A stretch of DNA of 64,000 nucleotides, taken from the NCBI RefSeq assembly GCF_000210295.1, contig NC_026735.1, forward strand, positions 631,749 through 695,748, in the 5' to 3' direction. This DNA comes from Trypanosoma brucei gambiense DAL972 (lineage: Eukaryota; Euglenozoa; Kinetoplastea; Trypanosomatida; Trypanosomatidae). Position numbers and translations under genes: made by a program. The notes under the pieces are model-generated. The model saw only the letters and a list, made by a program, of their open reading frames with translations, made no database searches and was not told where the DNA came from. This document shows, piece by piece, positions 19,605 to 30,500 of this stretch; within the stretch, counting starts at the first letter, position 1; each line of letters starts with the position of its first letter.

Positions 19605-20330
19605 ATGCCATGGAACCTTCAAGGCCGGGTCGCAGTTGTGGTTGGAGCTTCGTCCACCGTTGGTCGGCAAGTGGCTTCACGGCTTGCTGATGAGCACCGT
19701 ATGCGATTGGCGTGCGTTTCCAGAAGGGGTTGCGGTAGCTCCCTTCCGTCGGGGTGCGTCGCATTCAAAGCGGATCTCACAGTCGCACCAGAGTCCGACA
19801 CTGTAATGAAGCAAGTGAAGGAAACACTTGGTCCTGTTTCTCTCCTTGTAAACTGCGCGGGAGTCACGCTCAACAAAATTCATGTGCGTTGCACAGACAC
19901 GGACTACGATGTACTTATGAATGTCAACCTACGGGGGGCGCTCCACATCACGCGTTCAGCACTCCGTCATGGTGGCATGCTTCAGGTAGGGGACGGCTCT
20001 GTTGTACACATTGGGTCTCTCGTGGGTTGTATGGGCAATGAGGGTCAGGTTATTTATTCCGCTTCGAAAGCAGCACTGAGTGGCGCAGTGAAGTCGTGGG
20101 CGCGTGAGTATGGCCCAAAGAACATTCGCTTTAATGTCATTGCCCCTGCGTTAATTGAAGGCGAAGGAATGGCCACAACGTTGACGGAGAATCAAATCGA
20201 AGAGTGGCGGCAGCGCTGTCCGCTACGGCGTTTGGCTACGGTAACTGACGTAGTTGATGCAGTTGTGGGTGTAGCATGCTGCCCCTTTATCAGTGGGCAG
20301 ACTATACATGTAGATGGGGGAATGTGGTGA
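19605..20330 (+). CDS. Short-chain dehydrogenase, 3-oxoacyl-ACP reductase type
   Basis: 241 residues, NADPH-dependent SDR. The cofactor loop is GASSTVGRQ (about 16-24), with NCAGV at about 82. The catalytic triad is Ser138, Tyr151 and Lys155 (IGSLVG, YSASKAAL), with exact family spacing. It ends SGQTIHVDGGMW, the usual C-terminus of FabG-like enzymes. In trypanosomes such an enzyme serves mitochondrial type II fatty-acid synthesis. The start at 19605 is the first ATG in frame; an upstream GTG would add six residues. No obvious mitochondrial presequence is present, so import would need an internal signal. A pyrimidine tract lies at about 19484-19530. Confidence 0.87.
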   Translation: MPWNLQGRVAVVVGASSTVGRQVASRLADEHRMRLACVSRRGCGSSLPSGCVAFKADLTVAPESDTVMKQVKETLGPVSLLVNCAGVTLNKIHVRCTDTDYDVLMNVNLRGALHITRSALRHGGMLQVGDGSVVHIGSLVGCMGNEGQVIYSASKAALSGAVKSWAREYGPKNIRFNVIAPALIEGEGMATTLTENQIEEWRQRCPLRRLATVTDVVDAVVGVACCPFISGQTIHVDGGMW

Positions 20331-20507
20331 CGGAGCCCCTTACCGGTGCCATTGCGGAGACGAACAGCGATTAAATCGTTTTATTCTGCTTTGGTGCGCA
20401 ATGGTTCTGCGGATGCGTACAATTGTGTACAAGACAGTGCTTGTTTGGCGGAATGGTGTGCGTTGAAACGTGTGATGGATGCATTCCAATTACCTAAACC
20501 CAGATTT

Positions 20508-20555
20508 CTTTTTTGTTATCTGCTTCTATTCTACCTTTGTTTCATTACTTTGTAG
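20508..20555 (+). promoter_or_regulatory. Probable trans-splice acceptor for the coiled-coil gene
   Basis: A long pyrimidine-rich tract ends in TTTGTAG with the AG at 20554-20555, 31 bases before the ATG at 20587. The open frame extends upstream into this tract (to 20479), but translation from there would start before the splice site. Confidence 0.7.
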
Positions 20556-20586
20556 GCACTGTTGGTGCAAGACTATCCATAAGCGG

Positions 20587-21642
20587 ATGCGGTTGAGTGT
20601 TTCGGGGCGGTCTTCCGCTCGATCGGGAATGAGTAGTGACACACGGCTCCCCGCCGCAGTCTTAGAGAGAGAGACGAAGGTGATTAACTACAGCCACTCC
20701 ACTTCACGGGCCATGGCGGCTCAACTGGAGAACTGTGTCCGGTTGATCCGCGGCTACCAAGCGTCGTTGCAGTACTGCAACGAAGAAATCGAGGGGGCGT
20801 TGCTATCTCTTGGCGTAGCTACGACCCACTCACTGATTTCCTCCATTACTTCCGTTATGGAGGGCTTAGACACTCTCTCCGGGGTGTGCAGGGCCATGCA
20901 CGAGGGGTACAACGAAGAGGTGCGACATCGCGAGGATCTGCATAGCTCGCTGACAGGAGCGTATATATCCTTAAAAGAGCTCCACGAAGCCACTGAGAAT
21001 GAGTTGAGAGAAGTTGTTGCGGAACGCGACCGAAAAGTGGCGGCATTCGGGAAGGCCGTTGCCTACGTTGAGGCTGTGGTTGCGGAAAGGATGCTCTGGC
21101 AGGAGGCGAACGGCTACAACTGCGCCGGTCTTCCAGTTGTGGAAATGTCTTTTTCTGAGAGCTGCCACGAAGCGCTTAGAAAGTTTGATGATACGGTGTC
21201 TGAAGCACAGGGTGAAGGACACAGCAACGCAGAAAGCCTGCTAGCGTCCACAGATGTCCCCCAAACACTCGCAAAGCGTTGGGACAATGTCGAGAACTTG
21301 CGACACACGAATGGACTGCCATCCGCTCGTGTTCTATATGTTCCACCGAAGGATGAGGTTGAGTTACTGCGCAATGTGCTGGAGATGGGTACAGGAGACC
21401 GCGCATTAATGTGGGACGTCCAGCAGAGAGAAAGGGCGCTCCAGGATTCATTAACAAACATACGTGTGTTCGGGCACTCATGTCTGAAGGCACTCCACAG
21501 TATGCGAGAAGAACTCGCTGAATTTCGGCAGTGGTTCTTAACGATAGACCGGAAGTGCGAACCAATCGTCGTGGCGATGAGGAAACTCGGGAATGGAGTT
21601 TGTGGATTAAGCAGCGCTTCGGATAAGAATCTCCCACATTGA
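20587..21642 (+). CDS. Hypothetical coiled-coil protein, 351 aa
   Basis: No family recognised. A basic Ser/Arg N-terminus (MRLSVSGRSSARSGMSSDTR) is followed by a mainly helical protein with heptad-like stretches at about 40-190 (HEATENELREVVAERDRKVA). There is no signal peptide or transmembrane helix. The composition suggests a cytoskeletal or scaffold protein; among its neighbours are PRP19, TTL and a dynein, but this does not assign a role. Confidence 0.75.
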   Translation: MRLSVSGRSSARSGMSSDTRLPAAVLERETKVINYSHSTSRAMAAQLENCVRLIRGYQASLQYCNEEIEGALLSLGVATTHSLISSITSVMEGLDTLSGVCRAMHEGYNEEVRHREDLHSSLTGAYISLKELHEATENELREVVAERDRKVAAFGKAVAYVEAVVAERMLWQEANGYNCAGLPVVEMSFSESCHEALRKFDDTVSEAQGEGHSNAESLLASTDVPQTLAKRWDNVENLRHTNGLPSARVLYVPPKDEVELLRNVLEMGTGDRALMWDVQQRERALQDSLTNIRVFGHSCLKALHSMREELAEFRQWFLTIDRKCEPIVVAMRKLGNGVCGLSSASDKNLPH

Positions 21643-22124
21643 AGTGGCGCGAAATGTCTTTGCTGTAAAGTATTTATGAGGCCAACTCGTCTCCTGCGGT
21701 ATGTGTGAGTCAATGGGAGCATCCGTTTTCGTTGTTGCGGGGCGGGTGCAAGGCTGGATGGAGGGAGTAAATATACTTATGTAGAGCCTACACCGACCGA
21801 AAGAGGGCGGGCAGTTTGCGTGTCAAAAAAAGCAAAAACTTTGCGTCGCGAACCTCGCGTTGCCTCCTCTCTTGCTCGTTCTATTAACCCACACTGAGCG
21901 TTTCTCATCTTGTTTTTGATGTTTGCCCGCCTTACGCTGTTTTCTTTTTCTTTTTCGTTGGAACCGTCAAGGCACTGAGACACTTTGCTTTCTCCTAAAC
22001 TTGTGCACCCTTCCCCTCCCTAGTGGCGGGCAACTTTTTTCACGCATCCTTTTTCTTGCCCATATCCTCCATCATACGGGACGTGTTTGACGTCTGCTTT
22101 TACCAGAACGCCAACAGTGGAGAA
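21643..22124. other. Intergenic region
   Basis: No supported gene. A pyrimidine tract at about 21936-21958 with AG at 21970-21971 is the likely acceptor for the kinase gene. Confidence 0.6.
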
Positions 22125-22964
22125 ATGGAGCGGTACAAGCTGCGCCCATACCCGTCCGCCCGCACTCCGAGCAGTGCTCTGTACCTCTGCGTTGACCAAC
22201 TGACTGAAAGGGAGCTTGCCGTGAAGGTTATCGGCAAAGGGAACCCATCGGCTGATCGCAGGGTCCGGCGGTTGCTTCATGGAGTTCAAATGGTTGCGCG
22301 CGCAGGGCCACATCAAAACCTTATCGCCGTCCACGGTGTCTACGATTCCGATGGTAATGTATATGTGTTTATGGACTACGCGGAGGGTGGAACGTTATTG
22401 AACTACATAAAGCGTCGAGGGCCACTCCCAGAGGGAGTTACTATTCAGGTTGTAAGACAGCTGTTGGAAGCACTTGCGCACCTCCACGGCCGAGGTGTAA
22501 TGCATCGCGACATTAAAGCAGAGAACATCCTAATTCGTGAGCCCACGGAAGGGAGGAAGCCCCTGGGGCGTGTGTGCATCTGTGATTATGGTTTCGCGAC
22601 GTGCTCAACCCCAACAAACGAGTGCGTGGGTTCTCCAGGGTACTGTGCTCCGGAGATAGCTCTAATCGGAATCACGCAAGGACCGAAGGCGGATGAGAAT
22701 GGCTACTGTTACGATGAGAAGTGTGACATTTGGTCATTGGGAGTCACTACGTATGCAATGTTAAGCGGACAGCTCCCCTTTACCGGAGGCACACCAACAG
22801 ATGTGTTTAAAAGTATCCTTCGGGATAGCGTGCCATTCAGTTCCCCCACGTGGGGTAATGTAAGCCACGAGGCAAAGAAGTTTGTTCTTTACCTGATGAC
22901 CTTCAAGGCAAGTAACAGGCCTTCTGCCCGAGCGGCACTGGGGCACCCTTGGTTAGTTGTGTAA
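22125..22964 (+). CDS. Divergent serine/threonine protein kinase
   Basis: 279 residues, almost only a kinase domain. The VAIK lysine is present (Lys34 in LAVKV), as are HRDIKAEN (His127-Asp129-Lys131) and APE (GSPGYCAPE). The metal-binding DFG is DYG (154-156), which is tolerated in some kinases. The glycine-rich loop is not recognisable: the first 20 residues (RPYPSARTPSSALYLC) lack GxGxxG. The activation segment is short and has Ser/Thr residues (CSTPTNECVGS). Overall closest to CAMK/SNF1-type kinases. The frame is open upstream to 22023 without an ATG. The kinase may have low or unusual ATP binding. Confidence 0.85.
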   Translation: MERYKLRPYPSARTPSSALYLCVDQLTERELAVKVIGKGNPSADRRVRRLLHGVQMVARAGPHQNLIAVHGVYDSDGNVYVFMDYAEGGTLLNYIKRRGPLPEGVTIQVVRQLLEALAHLHGRGVMHRDIKAENILIREPTEGRKPLGRVCICDYGFATCSTPTNECVGSPGYCAPEIALIGITQGPKADENGYCYDEKCDIWSLGVTTYAMLSGQLPFTGGTPTDVFKSILRDSVPFSSPTWGNVSHEAKKFVLYLMTFKASNRPSARAALGHPWLVV

Positions 22965-23366
22965 GAAAGTTTGCGCACTGGACGTGCGGGAAAGGAATTA
23001 CATGTGCAAATGTTTAGGAATTTGCTTTCACCGAGGCTCCACCTAAGGGGAGGAGTGATGACGTGGAGACAGTATCTGAGTAGGGGCATGCACCTCTCTT
23101 GTGTATAGTGACTAACGGATTTCTTGCGGGTGTACTTTAGGTGTGCAGATGGGGGACCTCCAAAAATGGGTCTGCCAACACTAGCTACTACCTTTTCCTC
23201 TTTCTTTTTCCACTCACACCGCTGGTTTCTCCAGTCTTTTCCTTGCACCAACAATCATCACCGAAAGATACTCCTGTTTTCGCATCACTACCCTGAAGGA
23301 GCACTACAAAGGAGGAGAGAAGGCGAAGGAGGGGGTGAAAGAGGAGGGGGAGGGGCGCAGTAAAGT
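22965..23366. other. Intergenic region
   Basis: No supported gene. A pyrimidine tract at about 23190-23232 with AG at 23233-23234 should serve the PRP19 gene. A purine-rich GAGG stretch lies just before the ATG. Confidence 0.6.
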
Positions 23367-24896
23367 ATGTTTTGTTGCATTTCTAACTGTGTGCCGCACG
23401 AACCGGTGGTCTCACGCTCCTCCGGCTGCTTGTACGAGCGGTCGCTGATTGAGAAGTATATTGCAGAGCACGGATGTTGTCCAATAACTGGTGAGGCTCT
23501 TCACAAGGAGGATCTCATTGCAGTGCGCCGGACACCTCTGACAGGTGCAACTTTTGTGGCGGATGAAACTGTGCCTGCATTGCTCGCGAAGTTGCACTCG
23601 CAGTGGGATGCCATTATGCTTGAGCAGTTCGCACTGCGACAGCAATTGACACAAACACAACAAGAGCTGGCTCAGGCTCTTCACCAATACGAAGCGGCGT
23701 GCCGAGTAATTGCGACATTTCTCAGTGACGGCAAGGCGGAGGAGGACACTCGCGTGGTAGAACAAACTGAGTCAGGCGCAGGGGATGGTAGCAGCGAAGG
23801 AAACCGTGTGGATGAAGAAAGAATTGTCTTACCCGGTGAGGTTGTCCGGGAACTGGAGGAACACGACTCCGCGCAGCGGCAGAGGCGGAGGACCCGGTCG
23901 ATGCCAACTACATTGGCGACGCTGCAGTGTGTGCAGGGCTTCACAGAGCGGAATTCTGTCCATTTGGGGAGAGGAGCATGCGGCGTCAGCCGTCTGGTGT
24001 GTGGCAATGTTTTTGTTGGTTTGGACAACGCAGCTATAATACGCTGCGACGTACGAGGTGGGCAGGTGCAGACCGCGGGTGTCGGTCACGAAGGAGCGGT
24101 TCGTCATGTTGTCGCCATGTCGGGGTCTTGCGGTGACGGTAATACCAGCAACGGCGCTCTCCGCGTAATATCTGGATCAGACGATGCATCGTTGCGTTTC
24201 TGGGCGTCTGAGGGAGAGGTATTGGTTTGTCAAGGCGTAGTGCGACACCATAAGGGAGGGATCGTTGGTCTCCGCAGTCTCACATCTGGCCGCTTGTTCC
24301 TATCCGCAAGTTCTACAGAGGTTGGGCTGGTCGATGCGGTTCGATTGGATTCTGTTGTGTGTGTCAACGGGGCAACAATGGGATCTTCGCGAATAATCAG
24401 TCTGGACGCACATCCGTACGGGGCACTGGCGGCAATAGGAGTGGAAGGAGCGGGCTTTTGCATATGGTCCACTGCTTACATGTGCGTGGACACCACCGTT
24501 TCGCTGAAGGGCAAGGGTGACGTGTGCAGTATTGCTTTTAACGGGGACTGCTTCACCCTAGCCACCGGTCTGCGCGATGGAAAGGCTCTGTTATGGGACC
24601 TCAGAAAACTGTCCACACCTTTCCGTGAAATATTGCCGGAAGCAACCGCGCTAAAGGGGTCAGCTCTCAGTGGTGCAGTCTGTACCGTTGCCTTCGATGA
24701 CTACGGCAAGTATTTAGCCGTGGGCGGGTGCCACACCCGCCTGTACGACTGGGCGGCGCCATCTGAAGGTCAACAGGAGTTGTGTACGCTGAACACAGGC
24801 CCACAGTCGGTTGTTGGCATCCTTTGGGACGTTGATGCGCAAGGGCTTGTTAGCTGCACTGTAGATGGTGTGGTGAAGGAGTACAGATCAACATGA
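23367..24896 (+). CDS. PRP19: PRP19 splicing factor, U-box E3 ligase with WD40 domain
   Basis: 509 residues, the usual length. The U-box is at the extreme N-terminus (residues 2-56: FCCISNCVPHEPVVSRSSGC, LYERSLIEKYIAEHG, CPITGEAL). A helical tetramerisation coiled coil follows at about 70-120 (LLAKLHSQWDAIMLEQFALR). An acidic linker leads to a seven-bladed WD40 propeller from about 185 to the end; SGSDDASLRFW and ATGLRDGKALLWDLR are clear blades. PRP19 is the core of the NineTeen complex that activates the spliceosome; in trypanosomes it would act in trans-splicing as well as the few cis-splicing events. Confidence 0.92.
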   Translation: MFCCISNCVPHEPVVSRSSGCLYERSLIEKYIAEHGCCPITGEALHKEDLIAVRRTPLTGATFVADETVPALLAKLHSQWDAIMLEQFALRQQLTQTQQELAQALHQYEAACRVIATFLSDGKAEEDTRVVEQTESGAGDGSSEGNRVDEERIVLPGEVVRELEEHDSAQRQRRRTRSMPTTLATLQCVQGFTERNSVHLGRGACGVSRLVCGNVFVGLDNAAIIRCDVRGGQVQTAGVGHEGAVRHVVAMSGSCGDGNTSNGALRVISGSDDASLRFWASEGEVLVCQGVVRHHKGGIVGLRSLTSGRLFLSASSTEVGLVDAVRLDSVVCVNGATMGSSRIISLDAHPYGALAAIGVEGAGFCIWSTAYMCVDTTVSLKGKGDVCSIAFNGDCFTLATGLRDGKALLWDLRKLSTPFREILPEATALKGSALSGAVCTVAFDDYGKYLAVGGCHTRLYDWAAPSEGQQELCTLNTGPQSVVGILWDVDAQGLVSCTVDGVVKEYRST

Positions 24897-25254
24897 TAAA
24901 TTATTAAGCGGGTGGATGGGTGTAACTGTTAGCGAGGATCACTTGAGGGATGGTAGTGCAAGCCCACACTGTTGGTGCCCCCATCTCTGTGTACGCACTT
25001 TTCCGCTTGTCAGCACCAAGTAATCACTAATGTGAATGGGAAGGTACAAAAAAATAGTGTTACCGCTCGTGCCAGACACTCTTGATATGCATCTATGCGT
25101 AAGTGTTTTATATGCAAGGCTCTTCAATTTGCTCTGACTTTTTTCTGTTCGGCTATTATTCTTACACATCTCTGCCATTCTCCTAATCTGCTTGCTGACA
25201 TCTGTGTTTTTTTTTTTTTTAGGTGGTGTCTGCGCTGTTAGCCACCATCGAGGG
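24897..25254 (+). promoter_or_regulatory. Intergenic region with trans-splice acceptor for TTL
   Basis: No gene is seen in this 358-base stretch. At its right end a T14 run (25207-25220) is followed directly by AG at 25221-25222, a strong acceptor. It excludes the upstream open frame and sets the TTL start at 25255. Confidence 0.65.
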
Positions 25255-26436
25255 ATGAGTGAGTTCCCGTTGGTGTCACCTAACGTGGATTCTGATCGTC
25301 CCCCCTTAGGTGCGGCACCCCGTTTCTTCCTTGGAGAGTCGAACTTCAGTGTGTATGAAGAAATGGCCAGGCAATTGAAGGAAATGGGGTGGTGCGAAGT
25401 GCGGTCGAAAGGTCGGCTCCCGACGTGTGATGTTATTTTGGGAGATCGCTTCACAATTCCATACCCACTGCTTCGCTGCGAGTGCTTACCACCTACTTCA
25501 CGTTACAGCGGCAGCAGGTGGCTAAATTATTTTCGAGGATCGCACCGGCTGACGTTAAAGGCATCCATGGCACGCCTGTTGCAGAAGGCTGACAGCACCT
25601 GTGGAGAGTGGATGCCGCGGTCATATGTTCTTGGTGGTGATCAAGAGCGACGGAAGGATGATAGAGAAGCATTCCTGGAGCACGCAGTGAGGGACCCCAC
25701 TCAAGTGTGGATCATCAAACCGAGCAGTGGCTGCAAGGGAAAGGATATTGTGTTGACACGCAGCGTGGCGGAGCTTGAAGTTTTCATCTCGGAGTTGGAC
25801 CCGAAGTGCCGCAGAATATACTTGGTACAGCAGTACGTTCAGCGTCCGCTGCTCTATCGAGGGAGGAAGTTTGACATGCGCGTTTGGGCGCTGCTGAAAT
25901 CGCCGTACACAATATATGCCTTTACAAAGGGAAGTTGTCGCACTTCCAGTAGTCCGTATGACCCAGACGACATCGAAGACTATCTCGTTCACCTCACAAA
26001 TCACTGCCTACAGGAAGATGCTCCGGAGTTTGGACAGTACGAGGAAGGCAACGAGTTATGGTTTGAGCAAGTCGGTGCTTACTTGCATGAAGTTTACCGA
26101 AAGCGAATCCTTGAGGACCACATCCTGCCACAGATTGCTAGCATCATTATTCGTACACTGCTAGCCGCGCGGGCAGAGCTTCAAGTGCTGGAAAACGAAC
26201 CCTATCAGTGCTTCCAGTTGTTTGGTTACGATGTCATCGTGGACGAGGGGTTAAGCGTAATGTTATTGGAGATAAACGGATCGCCGGGGATCGCGAGCAA
26301 GTATTTGCAGCCACTAGTACGGGAGATAATTAAACTCGTCGATGGAGGCGAGGCGTTGAACGAGTGGAACGTTGATGCGGTTGGATTTGTAAAACTCTGG
26401 GCGGAGGGCGATGAATTGCCTATCGGGAGCACGTGA
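25255..26436 (+). CDS. TTL: Tubulin-tyrosine ligase
   Basis: 393 residues, close to mammalian TTL (377) and much shorter than most TTL-like polyglutamylases. ATP-grasp motifs: WIIKPSSGCKGKDI (from Trp152), RKFDMRVWALL (204-214), HLTNHCLQ, YEEGNELWFEQ, and the metal-binding LLEINGSPG with Glu339 and Asn341. RTSSSPYDPDD and YQCFQLFGYDVIVDE resemble TTL itself rather than TTLL1/4/9. The enzyme re-adds the C-terminal tyrosine to alpha-tubulin, which in trypanosomes marks newly grown microtubules of the subpellicular array and flagellum. Confidence 0.87.
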   Translation: MSEFPLVSPNVDSDRPPLGAAPRFFLGESNFSVYEEMARQLKEMGWCEVRSKGRLPTCDVILGDRFTIPYPLLRCECLPPTSRYSGSRWLNYFRGSHRLTLKASMARLLQKADSTCGEWMPRSYVLGGDQERRKDDREAFLEHAVRDPTQVWIIKPSSGCKGKDIVLTRSVAELEVFISELDPKCRRIYLVQQYVQRPLLYRGRKFDMRVWALLKSPYTIYAFTKGSCRTSSSPYDPDDIEDYLVHLTNHCLQEDAPEFGQYEEGNELWFEQVGAYLHEVYRKRILEDHILPQIASIIIRTLLAARAELQVLENEPYQCFQLFGYDVIVDEGLSVMLLEINGSPGIASKYLQPLVREIIKLVDGGEALNEWNVDAVGFVKLWAEGDELPIGST

Positions 26437-26639
26437 GGTAGATCCAAGGCCGTGGTTCGATCACCACAGCTGCACCTTTGGGTTCCAAAACAATCGCTTC
26501 CCTCTTGTCGTTTCCATTCTTCTTCCCCTAACATTTTTCCACTTATGCTGTTGTATGCGTATGTTTGTATTTATAGAGATAGATAGATGGCGGATATATT
26601 AAAAGCAGCGCTTTTGTGTCTCTTGTGCTCACCCTCATT

Positions 26640-26718
26640 GAGCGCGGGTGTACCTGATCCCTTCCCCCCGTCTCCCTTTCTTTTTAATAATAATAATTCC
26701 AATTACCTCTTCGTTTAG
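26640..26718 (+). promoter_or_regulatory. Probable trans-splice acceptor for the small basic protein gene
   Basis: A pyrimidine tract with CCCCCC (about 26661-26690), then TAATAATAAT, and a second tract ending CGTTTAG, with the AG at 26717-26718, nine bases before the ATG. Confidence 0.6.
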
Positions 26719-26727
26719 GTACACGGT

Positions 26728-27102
26728 ATGTCTGGTGGTGTTAATCCCACTGTTCGCCTCAGCGCCACCGCTGGTGGAGGCACTGGCACCGCAGGCAACA
26801 ATGAGCAGGCGTCACAGCCGAGTGATGCCTCAGTGTCCAAACCGCAACCGATAATGTCACGCGCCGCACGGAGACGTGCAAAGAAACCACCGGTTATTGT
26901 AACCCCTCAAATGCGGGAAGACGCACGGGAGAGGTTAAGGGAGCTACGGAAGTACCACCGGTTGCTGAAATCTAACGGAGCGCGCCGGAAGTTGGCGAAG
27001 CTTCGCGCACAGAAGCGCCAAAGGGATGTGAACCCCGTGGATGAGGTCTGCGCCCGTTTCGACACCGACTGTAGACCGCGAAAGAAGAGTCGGCGTGAGT
27101 AA
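26728..27102 (+). CDS. Hypothetical small basic protein, 124 aa
   Basis: A Gly/Ala/Ser-rich first third (MSGGVNPTVRLSATAGGGTG) leads to a strongly basic helical part (SRAARRRAKKPPVIVTP, then REDARERLRELRKYHRLLKS) and a C-terminus with RPRKKSRRE, a likely nuclear localisation signal. No family recognised. Size and charge suggest an RNA- or DNA-associated nuclear protein. The splice acceptor and ATG are well placed, which supports a real gene. Confidence 0.65.
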   Translation: MSGGVNPTVRLSATAGGGTGTAGNNEQASQPSDASVSKPQPIMSRAARRRAKKPPVIVTPQMREDARERLRELRKYHRLLKSNGARRKLAKLRAQKRQRDVNPVDEVCARFDTDCRPRKKSRRE

Positions 27103-27580
27103 AAGCAGAAGATGCGGTAGCAGCAGCGACAGAAGCTCGAGACAAAAGGTGGAGGCACCGAACTGCTGGCCGTAAGGAAGGCGCCTTGGGGGCAGCGAAA
27201 GGCGCAAAAGTAAAAAAACAAAGAGGGAGTGGGCATGAAATTGCTAGTGGTGGGGTTCTTTCCATACTAGTGGGCGGAGCTGCGGGCTATTTTTCTTTTG
27301 CATGGGGTCGTCAGTTCTGCGAAAAAAAAAATATCATCCTGAGGCGCTGCTACACGCACCCTCGCGTGAAGAACCCCAATATGTATTCGGTTAAAATCGC
27401 TTTAATTGATTTGTTGTTTCTAGTGCAGACTGCTGCACCGCGGCCCATACCCTTCCCTCCAAGGTTTCCTTTTCACCTGTTGTTTCTCGTATTGCAAATC
27501 TCCTCTCCACTTTGTTACTGGCTTGGGTAGGATCTACATATAGAGAGAACACGTGTGGGTATTGGTGTCTGCAGTGAGAA
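27103..27580 (+). promoter_or_regulatory. Intergenic region with trans-splice acceptor for dynein
   Basis: No supported gene; a 114-codon frame here starts at TTG and ends in UTR-like sequence. Pyrimidine tracts at about 27448-27475 and 27507-27512 precede GGGTAG with the AG at 27529-27530, about 50 bases before the dynein ATG. Confidence 0.6.
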
Positions 27581-30500
27581 ATGAATGAAGAACCACCTCA
27601 GATGGGGAAGTTATTGCTGGAAGCAGAGATCCCAGAGGAACTGTTGAAGGACAAAACACCACAGGAACAAAACATAATCATGCGCGGTCACCTAACGCAG
27701 CGCCGCTTCGAGCAGAACGAAACGCCTGTTGTTCGGGATGTGGTGCGGCAAAAGGTGAAGGAAGACGTACGACAGCTGGGGCTGAAAACATATCCTGCGC
27801 AACGACGAGCGCAGACGACTAACCAACTGAACGTCATGCGGGAGATGCACCAGGCCACGAAATTCAGAAATCCTACGGCAGCCCCATTGCCAATGCGGCT
27901 ACCGCCACTTCTAGGAAAAATGCTGCGGCGGCAAAACAGTACGGGTGCGAAATCTACGCTGCTCGCACAGGATGGCGGTGCAAGTGCGGTGAACCCCGAC
28001 GCTGAGGTTGAGAAGGATGGAAAGAGGTTGGCCTCGGCACAAGGGCAAGGTGACAGAGTTAATCCCTCTGCGAGTGGACGAAAATACTTTTTGTTGGAAG
28101 ATTTTGATAGCACCGATTTTGAGCTTCATACGCCGGAAGAGTGGGTTGCGCTCGGCGAAGCATGTGGGGGTACGCCGGCGCGGTCGCGCTACTTCATCAA
28201 AACAACGAATGGGACGGAGTGGCGTCCATGTCGTGTCGTGGCGTACAATGAGTCCAGCTGTTGCTACCGCATCGTGTGGGAGTGCGATGGCTGTAGCAAG
28301 TGGACCACCAGGCTGAACATTATATTTGATGATGAAAGCGAGTTGAAGTGGCTTGAGCGTGTACGGCAAGCTGAGGCATATCGAGATGAAACAGAAGCAG
28401 CGCTTCGGAGTCGCCTGTACATAGAACAGCTCGACAAGAGCATTCTGGCTCCAATGGATCAGGTGCAAATGGAGCGGATTCTCTCCCTCGTTGCCCGTCG
28501 GTTTCCAATCACAACGCTATCGCTTGTTGATTGTTGTACGCGCGAGGTGGAAGAACTCTACTATTACAGTCTCAAGCGAGCGCAACACTGGCGGGAGATG
28601 GTGAGTGACCCAGAGGAACGGAAGAGAGCACACTTACTGGGACTTCCACCTCCACCGCCAGGGATGGTGACCGAGACATATACTGAGTCGACGAAGGAGT
28701 TACGCGGCACAATTGACACACCATCACCCAATTTTGAGGCCGCACGACAGTTCGTGGCGGAAAATCTCTTCCAGACACATTTGCTACTGAATACGACCAT
28801 TCATTCCATTCACTCACAGTGGGGCGAGTACAAGTCTCAGTTGTTCTGCTTAACACAGTACGGCAAGGGTGACACACCGCTGCAGCTCCGATTGTTCAGT
28901 GACATGCAGTCGCACCGCGGTATTGCCACTGCCGAGAAGTTGCGGAATGAGTGGAGTATGAACGTACGGTACACAATCCTGAACAAGCTGGACCTCCATT
29001 TCAAGTTTTATGAAGATGATATAAATCGATACAACGGCAGTCGCATGAACCGCTTTGTGAACCTTGTCAACATCATGATGACATCTCAGCTACGTGAGTT
29101 ACTGGTCGCCTCGCTACAGGAATATGCCGACTTTATCTATCAGTACCGTACAGTACCGCTTGACGGCGATGAGGAGATGGAAGAGCTTCAGGAAGACATT
29201 GAAGAGGCTCAACACTGGGTGAGACGTCAAAACGAGTGGAAAGCGAAACTGCGCGCTGACGCTGAAGGAGAACAAGAGCGGTTGCGCAGTGGTGGCGCAT
29301 CGGCTGGCCCCACAGGCAGTTCCCGCCGTGTCCCGCCTAAGGCCGAAGAGGAAGATGCGGATGGGGAGGTACCCTTTGTTTGGCGGCTGGGCCAATTCCG
29401 GAACAGTATACCGTACACAAGGAGAGTAGTCGAAATGACGATGAACACACGCGGCTTACAGCCACTGTTTATACTGAACCTCGTGGAGGAGGACGGCCGC
29501 GTTGTATTCTTCCCCACACTTGAGGAAGTCAAACTTCGTGTGCGCGGTGTCTTTGAGAGCTGTTTCGAACATGCGGATAGAATACAAGGTATGGGTGATC
29601 AGCTTTTCCCCTTGTTGCAGCTCCCGCAGGTGATACTCCAACCTCTCGGCCCGCAGGAACCAGTTGTGTGTGAGGCACGTCGCTTGATTGACAAGGCTCT
29701 TGAGGACAACGTCGAGGCCCCTATGCAGCTTCTGCAAATGTACCAAACTTTTGAGTACATACTACGACTTGATCCTAACGACCTTGTTGAGGAGGCAAAC
29801 GAGCGTCAGTTGTCGCTGCACGACTTCGACTGGACGTTCGAGCGACTCACTCGTGACAAGGAGCGCATTGTGCACCGTACGCATAATCATGTCAAGTACG
29901 AAATGTTTTTTATTGACTGTACAGGGATTAAAACAACACTAATCACAAAAGCAACCAATGTTCAGGACGCGTTGATGGAAGCACTAGCGCAGCGTCTAAG
30001 GGGAAATTGTACTTCTATTATAAATGAATATAATATGATGAGTAATCGCATGGCGGTGGAGCCTCGTACCCCGGAAGAGTTGCAGGAGCTACGTGACTTC
30101 CTTGATGCTATTCCGGGTCGTCAGGAACAAATAAACGTGGTGTTCGACACCGTCACCTCTGGCTTTGACCTTCTGTTCAAATACAGATATGACTTCTCCC
30201 CTGAGGCTTGCTACGACTACCACACAGCATATGAATGGCCGCGGCTCTTACAACAGGGGTTGGAGGATGGGAATTTCCGCAGCAGAGAGTACCGCACACT
30301 CCTTATGCAGGTTCTCCGCGACAACTGCGAGGTGCTCACAGAAAACATTGTCCGTTTGGCCAACACTGTGGAGGACTTCACCCATTTTGGCGACGATGCA
30401 CGCGCCGATCAGTACTACGAGCATGCTAAAGCATTGGAGCAGCGCATCAGGGAACACCAGGCCCAAATGCAACTGTACAACAGCCATGAGACGCTATTTG

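Noticed and set aside
27186..27530. 114-codon frame upstream of dynein
   Set aside because: Starts at TTG and runs through the dynein splice acceptor tract.
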